This document shows positions 36,487 to 44,363 of a stretch of 64,000 bases of DNA, piece by piece. The DNA is taken from the NCBI GenBank assembly GCA_963977525.1, contig CAXBPC010000008.1, positions 62,001-126,000 on the forward strand, in the 5' to 3' direction. The position numbers and the translations under genes are program-made. This DNA comes from Ancylomarina sp963977525 (lineage in GTDB: Bacteria > Bacteroidota > Bacteroidia > Bacteroidales > Marinifilaceae). Numbering within the stretch: position 1 is the first letter of the stretch; every line of letters begins with the position of its first letter. The notes below the pieces were generated by a model that was not told the DNA's origin, did no database searches, and saw nothing but the letters and a program-made list of their open reading frames with translations.

Positions 36487-36874
36487 TATCGGCTTTTTTT
36501 TCTTCAATCCGTTTATAATAATCTAATGGCATAAATAGTTCTCCATATTTGTCCGTATAATCATCCTCAATATAATTAGTCAATCCAGGAGCAAGACAAT
36601 AACATGGAGTTTCATTTCTAAAATCTATCCAATCATGCAAAAGTGTTAATTGAAACCCTTTTTCGTTAGTCCATAAATCAACCTCCAAACTCGTTTCATA
36701 AAAATCGAGTTCTGCATTCATATTTATGGTTTCATTGTTCCCAAAATACTCGCGGACAATTGGTTTTCCAGATTTACCTGAAAAAAATGATACTTTCAAG
36801 GATTTTTCATCATCCGGAATAATCTCCAAGATATTACCTGCTTTATTTCTCCATTTTCCGATAAACCTATCCAT
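36476..36874 (-). CDS. Unknown cytosolic protein in cassette
   Basis: 132 residues beginning MDRFIGKWRNKAGNILEI, with predicted beta strands and no signal. The family is unnamed as far as I can tell. It starts directly after the stop codon of the upstream immunity-like gene (TAG immediately followed by ATG), so the two are translationally coupled and probably travel together. An attC-like palindrome begins at its 3' end. Confidence 0.75.
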   Translation of the reverse strand: MDRFIGKWRNKAGNILEIIPDDEKSLKVSFFSGKSGKPIVREYFGNNETINMNAELDFYETSLEVDLWTNEKGFQLTLLHDWIDFRNETPCYCLAPGLTNYIEDDYTDKYGELFMPLDYYKRIEEKKADNNK

Positions 36875-37321
36875 CTATTTATTTTTAATTCCTGTGTTGT
36901 CCCCGTAGTCCTCAATCATTATTTCAAGTTCGGTGATTGTCGAATTCAAAAAAGATTGGTCACTTTTTATCTCAAACTCTAGAGTATTTTCTTCTCCATA
37001 CTTTTCAGTGAATTTCCCTTTCAAAACTGCATGTCCAAACTCATCGTAGGATATTGATGAACGTAGATTGTTTTCATATGAATTTAAGTTTGCCTGTCCA
37101 TTAACCTTTTCCTGACAATTTTTAAGTTCTTGATAAAAGCTATACAAGTCTCCAGTCGTAATCCAAATGAGACCCTTAATATAATAATTTGAGCTCTTAA
37201 TTTCAATCACGCTTTCAGTATCGTAACCACCAAATGGACTTGTCGATTCTGGAAATCCGTACATTTTTTGTACTTGTATTCTCAGATAACCATTTTCTCC
37301 TTTTATCTCAATTCCTGTCAT
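36875..37321 (-). CDS. WapI-like immunity family protein
   Basis: 148 residues. The start MTGIEIKGENGYLRIQVQKM, the central TTGDLYSFYQELKNC and the C-terminal TITELEIMIEDYG fit the WapI-type immunity proteins that protect against WapA-like contact toxins. No toxin gene lies nearby, so it would be an orphan immunity gene. Cytosolic. First gene of a two-gene unit with the protein at 36476-36874. Confidence 0.55.
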   Translation of the reverse strand: MTGIEIKGENGYLRIQVQKMYGFPESTSPFGGYDTESVIEIKSSNYYIKGLIWITTGDLYSFYQELKNCQEKVNGQANLNSYENNLRSSISYDEFGHAVLKGKFTEKYGEENTLEFEIKSDQSFLNSTITELEIMIEDYGDNTGIKNK

Positions 37322-37343
37322 AGTTCTGCTGCATTCTTAAATT

Positions 37344-37360
37344 GCCGATAACGGTCTTGC
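37344..37360 (-). other. attC-like half site forming the 3' exon of the intron remnant
   Basis: The minus strand reads GCAAGACCGTTATCGGC immediately after the intron end. The site after gene 40050 ends in the closely similar GCAAGACCGTTGTATGC. So the intron appears to have entered one of these end boxes. Confidence 0.45.
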
Positions 37361-37434
37361 GTCGAGCAGGCAAAGGGAGTTTCACCCTAAGCCTCTCTCA
37401 GAACCGTACGTGATAGTCTCCCATCATACGGCTC
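37361..37434 (-). ncRNA. Group II intron domains V and VI (3' end)
   Basis: Domain V is the 34-nt hairpin at 37401-37434, reading GAGCCGTATGATGGGAGACT on the minus strand and closing with CGTACGGTTC; this is highly conserved among bacterial group II introns. Domain VI follows at about 37362-37400, and the intron ends with CTCGAC at 37361. The 5' domains are missing. Confidence 0.85.
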
Positions 37435-37460
37435 TTGTTATATATAAATCGGATTACAAG

Positions 37461-37730
37461 TTAAATAGAAAAATTCAGTTTCCAATGATAAAATAAATAT
37501 GGAAACTGCTTCTTTATTCTCTTAGGCCACGCATAAGCGCGACAAATACTATTATTGTAACGTTTGTACTTTCGTCGTGCCCATCGAACCAATCGACTGT
37601 GCAGTAAGCGGAAAATAGAATGCATTTCCCACATGCGGAATTTACCGTAATAATTGACCCAGCCGACCTGTTCGCCAATTAACAAGCGCCTTTTTACAAT
37701 AGTTTGGATCAACTCATTTGAAATCTTCAT
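37461..37730 (-). pseudogene. C-terminal fragment of a group II intron reverse transcriptase/maturase
   Basis: 89 codons. The part from VGWVNYYGKFRMWEMHS through RLLHSRLVRWARRKYKR to FPYLFYHWKLN is the maturase domain X / C-terminal region of group II intron-encoded proteins. The reverse transcriptase domain of about 350 residues is absent; the sequence before about residue 20 does not belong to the family. It directly precedes intron domain V, in the right order for an intron 3' end. A dead remnant. Confidence 0.88.
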
Positions 37731-37946
37731 GCAAATGAAGACTAGATTTATACTGCCTAATTTCTCATAATTGAAGGCTTTAGATCAATGATCTGTTGAT
37801 GAAAGACCTTTAGACAAGAAGATTAGATCTACCGAACTGACTCAAACCACTCTCCTTAGTCATCTGAAAACAAACAAAATCGTCGATAAGTACATAGTGA
37901 TTCCCAAACATGGGATGTAGTTCAACATGTACTCATCGCTGGGTCG

Positions 37947-37973
37947 TGCCGACCGCTCAGAGTTCTATTTATT
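37947..37973. repeat. 27-bp direct repeat, copy 1
   Basis: Identical to 39040-39066. It lies at the 3' end of the TPR gene; the other copy lies 18 bp past the 3' end of the next cassette gene. Core ACCGCTCAGAGTTC. Confidence 0.85.
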
Positions 37974-37977
37974 AGCA

Positions 37978-38733
37978 TTAGTTTTTTTTTGTTTTGCATT
38001 TACAATTTAAATACTCTTCGACTTCCAAATTCAAATCTTTTGCCTTTTGCCATTGTAAACAAGCTTTTATTGTATCTCCTTTTGCAAGATAAATATCTCC
38101 AAGCATTTTGTAGGAGTATGGTTCGTTTGGATCAACAGTAAGTGATTTTGTAATATCCAATATAGCACTGTCATTATTGTTTAACTGCATATTTGCATAT
38201 GCTCGATTTAGAAGATATAGCTTGTCTTGGGGATTTATTTTAACAGCTTTAGTTAATTCTTCTTGAGCTGATTTATATTGGTCTTTGTCAAAGTAAACTA
38301 GTGCAAGTTGATAATAGGCATCTCCAAATTTGGGGTTAACCGATATATTCTTTTTATAATTGATTATTGCGCTGTCAAGTTTCCCCAATTCATGACAAAC
38401 GACTGCTGTATAATAATAAATCATTCCTGTAGCAAAATGGTCTTGATTTTCATAATTATTTGTTTGTTCGTTATAGGTCAAAACTATTTTGTTTTCATTG
38501 TCAATTTTTGGACGATTTTCTCTCAATGCAATTGCTTTGTTATAGAATATTAAAGCTGAGTCATATTTTTCTGTATTTTGATAAATCATGGCTTTTGAAA
38601 GTAGTCTATATTCATTATCAACTTCCAATTTATTCGCATCATTAAGCAAACTTTTATAATCGACCGTATCTTGACTGAAACAGCCTAAATCAGACATGAA
38701 AAATGAAAATAATATAAGGAGCAGTTGTTTCAT
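37978..38733 (-). CDS. Exported TPR-repeat protein
   Basis: 251 residues. A signal peptide with a probable cleavage after FSQ (about residue 21) is followed by tetratricopeptide repeats, seen as ATGMIYYYTAVVCHELGKLD, GDAYYQLALVYFDKDQYKSA, YLLNRAYANMQLNNNDSAIL and PYSYKMLGDIYLAKGDTIKA. It should be a periplasmic or membrane-attached protein-interaction scaffold. A ~280-bp repeat begins 17 bp upstream of its start, and the 27-bp direct repeat begins just past its stop. Function unknown. Confidence 0.82.
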   Translation of the reverse strand: MKQLLLILFSFFMSDLGCFSQDTVDYKSLLNDANKLEVDNEYRLLSKAMIYQNTEKYDSALIFYNKAIALRENRPKIDNENKIVLTYNEQTNNYENQDHFATGMIYYYTAVVCHELGKLDSAIINYKKNISVNPKFGDAYYQLALVYFDKDQYKSAQEELTKAVKINPQDKLYLLNRAYANMQLNNNDSAILDITKSLTVDPNEPYSYKMLGDIYLAKGDTIKACLQWQKAKDLNLEVEEYLNCKCKTKKN

Positions 38734-38749
38734 TTTTTTTAAATTAATG

Positions 38750-39026
38750 CTAACTAGTTTATAACAGCCATATGGCTGTTATTTCTTATATATCTTTTGA
38801 AAAGGTGTTGTTATTCTACCTTATTGGAGGGATAACAACAATAAAATATTAAGTCCACTAAAATTACAGATAAATTCGACTAAACAGTATTTATGAATCA
38901 AGGAATACATGTATTCTACATAAAATAGAAGGACTCTTTATAATCTATATAAAATGGGATGGCTTACTTAAATCGATTTTAAAATACGCGTGCAGATTAA
39001 CAGGTCTTAAAGGGCAATAATTACAC
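38750..39026 (-). repeat. Palindrome-rich long repeat, copy 1 (shorter, diverged)
   Basis: Near-identical to 40588-40860 and 42805-43070 over about 230 bp, then diverging. It contains the perfect palindromes AACAGCCATATGGCTGTT (38763-38780) and GAATACATGTATTC (38903-38916). It sits just upstream of the TPR gene start. Confidence 0.9.
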
Positions 39027-39039
39027 TGACACAAGGGCA

Positions 39040-39066
39040 TGCCGACCGCTCAGAGTTCTATTTATT
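39040..39066. repeat. 27-bp direct repeat, copy 2
   Basis: Same 27 bp as 37947-37973. It lies between long repeat copy 1 and the 3' end of the gene at 39085. Confidence 0.85.
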
Positions 39067-39084
39067 GTGTGCTGGCATTTTTCA

Positions 39085-39891
39085 TTATCTAATTATCTGA
39101 TTAAATTCTAACACTCCGTTTTCGCAGTTCGAGTTAAAAATTACTCCGTACTTAAAAGCTAAATGACAAAAATTCATACCATATTTTGCATAGTACCTTC
39201 TGAAGAATTTCATTTCAAGTCTTTCAAGTTCGTCTGTGTAAATTTTATAATTAATCTTAAAGGGATTAACCTTTGTGTTCCAAATTTTCATTAATTGTTT
39301 ACCTCGTTCAGATATTTTTACATACTCATTATAATGGTAGTCATAATATTCGTCTGTCAAATCCCCTAATATTCTTATTTCCTCGGGTGTCAATTTTCTT
39401 AGATCACTGATGCTATCATTAATTTTTTCAATTATTTCTTCTCTCTGGTCAGAGTATTCATAAAACTTATCTGAAATAATTTCCCTTTGTAGGCTTACTT
39501 TAGAAAGGCTGTCAGCTATGCATTCATTAATAATAATCTTCTCAATTTTATCAGATGATTTTAATTCGTAATTGTCAAAGTTTAGCATTCCCAGAGCGTC
39601 TTTGTTTTTTAACTCAAACATCCGTGCCTCTGAGTTTTTTAATAAAAAATCACTAACTATCCCATAGTCCGTGAGATTGAGTTCTATTTTGAAAGCTTCA
39701 TAAACGGAAACAACATCAGTAATTATTTCTTTTGTTTGGTCGTTATTTAAATTCTTAATTGTAAGTACGACAAAGTTAGGAGCAGTAGAAAAACCATCTT
39801 TAATTGCTATTTCAAAAGCCAATTTGGATTTATCTTGTCCAAATGCTATTTGAAAAGTTAGCATTAATGTAAATATTATTATTTGTCTCAT
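39085..39891 (-). CDS. Exported protein of unknown function (cassette gene)
   Basis: 268 residues. A clear signal peptide ends in IAFGQ (about 19). The mature part is acidic and largely helical in its second half (SDKFYEYSDQREEIIEKIND). No known domain recognised. It starts 20 bp after the end of the attC-like site at 39912-40040 and is followed by the 27-bp direct repeat, as expected of a mobile cassette. Base composition is very AT-rich, like the other cassette genes. Confidence 0.75.
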   Translation of the reverse strand: MRQIIIFTLMLTFQIAFGQDKSKLAFEIAIKDGFSTAPNFVVLTIKNLNNDQTKEIITDVVSVYEAFKIELNLTDYGIVSDFLLKNSEARMFELKNKDALGMLNFDNYELKSSDKIEKIIINECIADSLSKVSLQREIISDKFYEYSDQREEIIEKINDSISDLRKLTPEEIRILGDLTDEYYDYHYNEYVKISERGKQLMKIWNTKVNPFKINYKIYTDELERLEMKFFRRYYAKYGMNFCHLAFKYGVIFNSNCENGVLEFNQIIR

Positions 39892-39911
39892 TGTCGGTTT
39901 TTTATGCTTGC

Positions 39912-40040
39912 ATACAACGGTCTTGCTAAAATTTGTGGGCGATTTATAACTGCCGCCTTATCAAAACCGCTTACGTTTATTGTTTTTATTACATTATCTA
40001 GTTGAGCGTCACCGCCCATTAATTTTAACTTTTGTTAGGC
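39912..40040 (-). repeat. attC-like recombination site after gene 40050
   Basis: On the minus strand the site opens with GCCTAAC (40040-40034, a perfect RYYYAAC box) and closes with GTTGTAT (39918-39912, one mismatch to GTTRRRY). Inner arms TTAAAATTAATGGGCG and CGCCCACAAATTTTAG pair imperfectly across 129 bp. It begins 10 bp after one stop codon and ends 20 bp before the next gene, the geometry of integron cassettes. Confidence 0.55.
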
Positions 40041-40049
40041 ACTGATTAA

Positions 40050-40574
40050 TTAGTTTTCCTCGTCAACAACAATTATTTCATATTCTTCTTCAGGTCCAAA
40101 AATGGATTCTCTATATGCATTTGAGATTCTTGAATTTGTAAATTCCAATGAGAATAGTGAGTCAGAATCTTGTTGTGTACTTCGTACCAGAGAGAAGCAA
40201 TTATCAGAAATAGAATCGTGCCAGTAATATTGTTCAGCCTTTAATTTTAGACCGCTATATAAACTGTCCTTGCTATAATATGGATTAATATTATAAAACT
40301 TTGTAATTCTATTTGAGTAAGATTCATATTCTCTGAAAGATATTGAATCAATTATTATTGCCTCAATATGGTTATTAAATAACCACACTTCCACGTTATT
40401 TGAAGTAGAAAGTTCTCCATAACTAAGCCAATTATTAACAACTTCAGTGACAATTACTCCATCATCTATCGTGTCTCCAATTGAGTAACCTAAGATGTCA
40501 AATCTCTTAGTGTCTTGCGAAAAATTACAAGACACTAGGAAGAGTAGTAATAGTCTGATAAAATATTTGCTCAT
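40050..40574 (-). CDS. Small lipoprotein of unknown function (cassette gene)
   Basis: 174 residues. Lipoprotein signal with LLFLVSC and Cys16. The mature part starts FSQDTKRFDILGYSIGDTID and is acidic; no family recognised. An attC-type end box GTTAGGC (40592-40586, minus) lies 12 bp upstream of its start, at the junction with long repeat copy 2, and a full attC-like site follows its stop by 10 bp. Confidence 0.75.
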   Translation of the reverse strand: MSKYFIRLLLLFLVSCNFSQDTKRFDILGYSIGDTIDDGVIVTEVVNNWLSYGELSTSNNVEVWLFNNHIEAIIIDSISFREYESYSNRITKFYNINPYYSKDSLYSGLKLKAEQYYWHDSISDNCFSLVRSTQQDSDSLFSLEFTNSRISNAYRESIFGPEEEYEIIVVDEEN

Positions 40575-40587
40575 TATTAATTTGTGC

Positions 40588-40923
40588 CTAACTAGTTTAT
40601 AACAGCCATATGGCTGTTATTTCTTATATATCTTTTGAAAAGGTGTTGTTATTCTACCTTATTGGAGGGATAACAACAATAAAATATTAAGTCCACTAAA
40701 ATTACAGATAAATTCGACTAAACAGTATTTATGAATCAAGGAATACATGTATTCTACATAAAATAGAAGGACTCTTTATAATCTATATAAAATGGGATGG
40801 CTTACTTAAATCGATTTTAAAATAGGCACGCGCATTAGTAGGTCTAGAAGGGCAATATTTACACGAAAAGACACACGGCCGTGTGTATCTACCGAACGAT
40901 CAAATTTATTTTTGGGTTTTGAC
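40588..40923 (-). repeat. Palindrome-rich long repeat, copy 2
   Basis: 336 bp. From 40595 it matches 42805-43133 with only a few substitutions over 329 bp. Contains AACAGCCATATGGCTGTT, GAATACATGTATTC and ACACACGGCCGTGTGT (40871-40886), all perfect palindromes. Lies directly upstream of the lipoprotein gene at 40574. Confidence 0.92.
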
Positions 40924-40939
40924 AGCATGCATTAGAACA

Positions 40940-40964
40940 AAAGACACAATGCACTGTGTCTCTA
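40940..40964. repeat. REP-like palindrome
   Basis: AGACACAATGCACTGTGTCT followed by CTAC. Same design as AGACGCAATGCATTGCGTCT followed by CTAC at 43169-43192 and as the ACACGGCCGTGT element in the long repeats: short palindrome, then TCTAC. Confidence 0.65.
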
Positions 40965-41151
40965 CATATTTTACTGCAATCGGATAGTAGAAACGGGATT
41001 AATTCCCGTTCCGATACTTCGACAACCGAGGGCCTCCGAAAAATAGTAAACCTCTTGATGGATCAATATTTCAGGCTATCATGAAAATAAAGTCGTAAAT
41101 CAAGACTACTCAGATAGCTATGTCCAATTGTGAAATCTCCTAAATACAAAA

Positions 41152-41184
41152 CACAAAAAAAGCTGCAGATTACCCCACAGCTTT
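41152..41184 (-). terminator. Terminator downstream of pssA
   Basis: On the minus strand the stem AAAGCTG / CAGCTTT is followed by T7. It is about 200 bp beyond the pssA stop. Confidence 0.75.
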
Positions 41185-41301
41185 AAATATTTTCAAAATC
41201 AAACCATATTAGGAACTTCATATTACAATATTCCCTTTGTTAAAAGTCCCGTAAACTATATCATTCCCCATAAAGTAGCAATTCAGGTAACGGTTACGTC
41301 A

Positions 41302-41354
41302 ACCCAACGTTCATGTTGGGCAGTTCCTGCCACACGAACGCTTAGTTGTTATGT
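41302..41354 (-). repeat. attC-like recombination site after pssA
   Basis: 53 bp, the usual size of a short attC. The minus strand opens with ACATAAC (one mismatch to RYYYAAC) and closes with GTTGGGT (perfect GTTRRRY). Inner arms CGTTCGTGTGGCAG and CTGCCCAACATGAACG pair with one bulge and a mismatch, leaving a GAA loop. Begins 25 bp after the pssA stop. Confidence 0.6.
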
Positions 41355-41379
41355 CCTGTTTCTTTTCTCTATTTAATTA

Positions 41380-42744
41380 TTACATTAATTTCTTTATAAG
41401 CTTATCAGCTTTTATTCTATAAATATTTTTGATATATGTTTTCACTTTTGCTGGATAGTCATGTATGGTATTTATAGATTCTGTCGTAATTATTTTGCAA
41501 CAATTTTCCATGATAAATTGATACTCATTTTCAAATTGCTCTTTCAATAATTTATCACTGTCATTGATCAAAATTCCATTCTCCATATCTAGCCTCCAAC
41601 CTCTTGGATTTAGGTTGTTTCCTGTAAGCAATCGATATTTGTCATCTACTTCAAGTCCTTTTAGGTGAAATGTATTGTTGCCATTTTTCCACAAAAAAAT
41701 ATTCAAAAATCCGTCATCAATATATTGTTGATATTTTTCGACAAAGTTCTTGAGATTTTGTTCATACAGGTATGGTATAATGCTTATTTTCTTAAATTCC
41801 TCTTCTGGGGAAATGTAAAAATCATTAGCTGTTTTATCTCCAATTATTATAGATACCTCGATAGACTTTTTCTTGAGTAGTAAAACTATTTCTTTTGAAA
41901 TTCTTGAAGGCAGATTAAAGTATGGAGTGTAAATAGTAAGTTTTGAAGTGGTAGATTTTATAAGGTTTAATATAGTTTCATTCAATTTATTATTTTTTCT
42001 ACCCATACCAAAAATAGGAGACACAACTATTCCATTTGGACTTATCTTATCGTTTGATTTAAAATATGCATTAGAAACATCTTTAGAGAACCTTTTTACA
42101 GATTTACGTATAGATTTAATATCAATTTTATTTTTGTCTGTAAAAAGAGTGACTGCATTATTTTTATTTAAAAAATGTCGATGATAGAAATCTATAAATG
42201 AATTTGCAAGCGCACTATTCTTTATTATAAAATACCTGTCGAGTCTAAACTTTGAGTTATAGTTCAAGTAAACATTATTTAAGCTTGCACCACTATAAAT
42301 TACAGTATTATCAATTACAAAACCTTTAAGGTGAAAAACTCCTAAAACTTCAACTGTTCTTACTGGCACCCCATATATTTCAATAAGTGTATCATATTTC
42401 TTCTTGTATTTATAATAGCCTTCAATATTCCCCATTTGATCCTTAGAGCCAACCAACCCTCTTTGTGCTCTATGGAAATCTACAAATACTTTAATATCAA
42501 TGTTGCTATTTTTTTCTTTTGCTTTATATAGGGAGTCTAAAATTTCATATCCTGCATCGTCATTTTCTAAGTATAAGGTAGAGATGTAGATTCTATTTTT
42601 AGCACTACGAATATGATTTAAAAGTTGAATTCTAAATTCAGAAGGAGACATTAAAATTTTAAAATCAGTTGGATCAATTGATATACTGGTAGTAATAATG
42701 TCTTGAATTAGGTTATGATGCATAAAGGCAAACTTTTTTTTCAA
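41380..42744 (-). CDS. pssA: Phosphatidylserine synthase of the phospholipase D family (gammaproteobacterial PssA type)
   Basis: 454 residues, the same length as E. coli PssA (451) and recognisably similar from end to end: VFVDFHRAQRG, YSGASLNNVYL, IYTPYFNLPS, IIGDKTANDFY, TGNNLNPRGWRLD. The two HxKx4D catalytic motifs are HLKGFVID (H138, K140, D145) and HLKGLEVD (H360, K362, D367). It transfers phosphatidyl from CDP-diacylglycerol to serine at the cytoplasmic membrane. Bacteroidota normally use the unrelated CDP-alcohol transferase type, so this points to transfer. It is flanked by an attC-like site and a long repeat copy. Confidence 0.92.
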   Translation of the reverse strand: MKKKFAFMHHNLIQDIITTSISIDPTDFKILMSPSEFRIQLLNHIRSAKNRIYISTLYLENDDAGYEILDSLYKAKEKNSNIDIKVFVDFHRAQRGLVGSKDQMGNIEGYYKYKKKYDTLIEIYGVPVRTVEVLGVFHLKGFVIDNTVIYSGASLNNVYLNYNSKFRLDRYFIIKNSALANSFIDFYHRHFLNKNNAVTLFTDKNKIDIKSIRKSVKRFSKDVSNAYFKSNDKISPNGIVVSPIFGMGRKNNKLNETILNLIKSTTSKLTIYTPYFNLPSRISKEIVLLLKKKSIEVSIIIGDKTANDFYISPEEEFKKISIIPYLYEQNLKNFVEKYQQYIDDGFLNIFLWKNGNNTFHLKGLEVDDKYRLLTGNNLNPRGWRLDMENGILINDSDKLLKEQFENEYQFIMENCCKIITTESINTIHDYPAKVKTYIKNIYRIKADKLIKKLM

Positions 42745-42804
42745 AATTACGTTTAAATACGATTATATGCTCCGTTTTGCGTAAGTATGGAAATTGGACA
42801 TCTT

Positions 42805-43133
42805 GTTTATAACAGCCATATGGCTGTTATTTCTTATATATCTTTTGAAAAGATGTTGTTATTCTACCTTATTGGAGGGATAACAACAATAAAATATTAA
42901 GTCCACTAAAATTACAGATAAATTCGACTAAACAGTATTTATGAATCAAGGAATACATGTATTCTACATAAAATAGAAGGACTCTTTATAATCTATATAA
43001 AATGGGATGGCTTACTTAAATCGATTTTAAAATAGGCACGCGCATTAGTAGGTCTAGAAGGGCAATATTTACACGAAAAGACACACGGCCGTGTGTATCT
43101 ACCGAACGATCAAATTGATTTTGGGGTTTTGAC
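42805..43133 (-). repeat. Palindrome-rich long repeat, copy 3
   Basis: 329 bp nearly identical to copy 2, starting at the shared base of GTTTATAACAGCC. It lies 60 bp upstream of the pssA start. Its left boundary differs from copies 1 and 2, which extend 7 bp further (CTAACTA). Confidence 0.92.
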
Positions 43134-43168
43134 GCAATGCATTACAAATACAAAATATTAGATTATAC

Positions 43169-43192
43169 AGACGCAATGCATTGCGTCTCTAC
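43169..43192. repeat. REP-like palindrome
   Basis: AGACGCAATGCATTGCGTCT followed by CTAC; see the related element at 40940. Confidence 0.65.
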
Positions 43193-43265
43193 GTCACGTT
43201 TATTCGATTGGCCATCATCCGATTTATTCAATATAATTAGCCCAATGGAATCGTTTTTTAAACCA

Positions 43266-43288
43266 CCCCTCCTTAAAGTAAGGAGGGG
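43266..43288. terminator. GC-rich hairpin downstream of metF
   Basis: CCCCTCCTT / AAGGAGGGG with a 5-nt loop, 32 bp beyond the metF stop. The motif is of a kind often scattered in Bacteroidota genomes and may be both a dispersed repeat and the operon terminator. Confidence 0.55.
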
Positions 43289-43319
43289 AAATTGGGGTAA
43301 GCAAGATTGCAAATAAGAG

Positions 43320-44279
43320 CTAGAAAATTTCTTTGGCAATATCTCTTACACAAGTTCTGGCCATAAAGGAATAAAAGTGAAGGGAAGGCACACCATGCTT
43401 GACCAACTCTTTACTTTGATGAATGCCCCACTCGGTGCCAAGACCTTTTACCTGATCGTTGGTTTTACACTTGCGGACTTCGGCAGCCAGATCTTCCGGA
43501 ATATCAACCTTAAATACCTGTGGTAATAAATTCAATTGACTTAGAGCAGAAATCGGTTTAATTCCTGGTATTAATGGCACATTAATTCCTGCAGCACGAA
43601 TCTTCTTTTCAAACTCAAAAAACTTTTTATTATCAAAGAACATTTGCGTTACAATATATTCTGCTCCAGCATCTACCTTCTTCTTTAGGAAATAAATATC
43701 TGAATCAAGATTAGGAGCCTCTTCGTGCTTTTCAGGGTAACCAGCTACTCCATATGAAAAGGGTGTTTCGAAAGCTTCGGTATGTGTTCCATCCAAATAA
43801 TCGCCTCGGTTAACCTGATTAACTTGTTCGATAAGATCGATAGCATAGTGGTGTCCTGATTCCTTAGCCGCAAACTCATGACGCTTTGATGAATCACCTT
43901 TTAAAAGAAGAAGATCGTGAATATCCAAGAAATTCAAATCGATTAAAGCATTCTCGGTCTCCTCGGGGGTAAAACCCTGACAAATAACATGTGGCACAAC
44001 GGTAACTTTATACTTATTCTTAATCGCAGCAGCAACAGCAACCGTGCCAGGACGTTTATTGGTTAGTTTCTTTTGAAAAGTCCCATTCGCTGATTCAGCA
44101 AAAATCACCTCATCGCAATGAGACGTAATATTGATATACTTTGGATCAAATTCCTTAAGCATATCAATTGTATTGAATACTTTATATATACTATTTCCTT
44201 TTCGAGGAGGAAGCAGCTCAAAAGAAAAATGTGTGGTTTTGTTTTCTATGGCTTGGTTGATGTGATCAATTACTTTCAT
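43320..44279 (-). CDS. metF: Methylenetetrahydrofolate reductase
   Basis: 319 residues from ATG at 44279 (MKVIDHINQAIEN); an in-frame start at 44330 would add a 17-residue non-family tail. HFSFELLPPRKG with the catalytic Glu, VPHVICQGFTPEE, LLLKGDSS and EYIVTQMFFDN are typical. It makes the 5-methyl-THF used by MetH. Last gene of the methionine operon, 84 bp after metH. Confidence 0.95.
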   Translation of the reverse strand: MKVIDHINQAIENKTTHFSFELLPPRKGNSIYKVFNTIDMLKEFDPKYINITSHCDEVIFAESANGTFQKKLTNKRPGTVAVAAAIKNKYKVTVVPHVICQGFTPEETENALIDLNFLDIHDLLLLKGDSSKRHEFAAKESGHHYAIDLIEQVNQVNRGDYLDGTHTEAFETPFSYGVAGYPEKHEEAPNLDSDIYFLKKKVDAGAEYIVTQMFFDNKKFFEFEKKIRAAGINVPLIPGIKPISALSQLNLLPQVFKVDIPEDLAAEVRKCKTNDQVKGLGTEWGIHQSKELVKHGVPSLHFYSFMARTCVRDIAKEIF

Positions 44280-44363
44280 GGTTAATATTAGTTTTGGTAG
44301 TTGAGGTTTTAGGATATGAGAACCATTCAAATGCTATCTATCTCCCATCATCTGAAATCTATT

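Noticed and set aside
37780..37925. About 40 codons open on the plus strand (ends IVDKYIVIPKHGM)
   Set aside because: No start codon, no recognised family, and it lies in intron/cassette debris.
36476..43260. Prophage or transposon as the source of the island
   Set aside because: No integrase, transposase, capsid or terminase gene is present; only an intron remnant and short repeats are seen.
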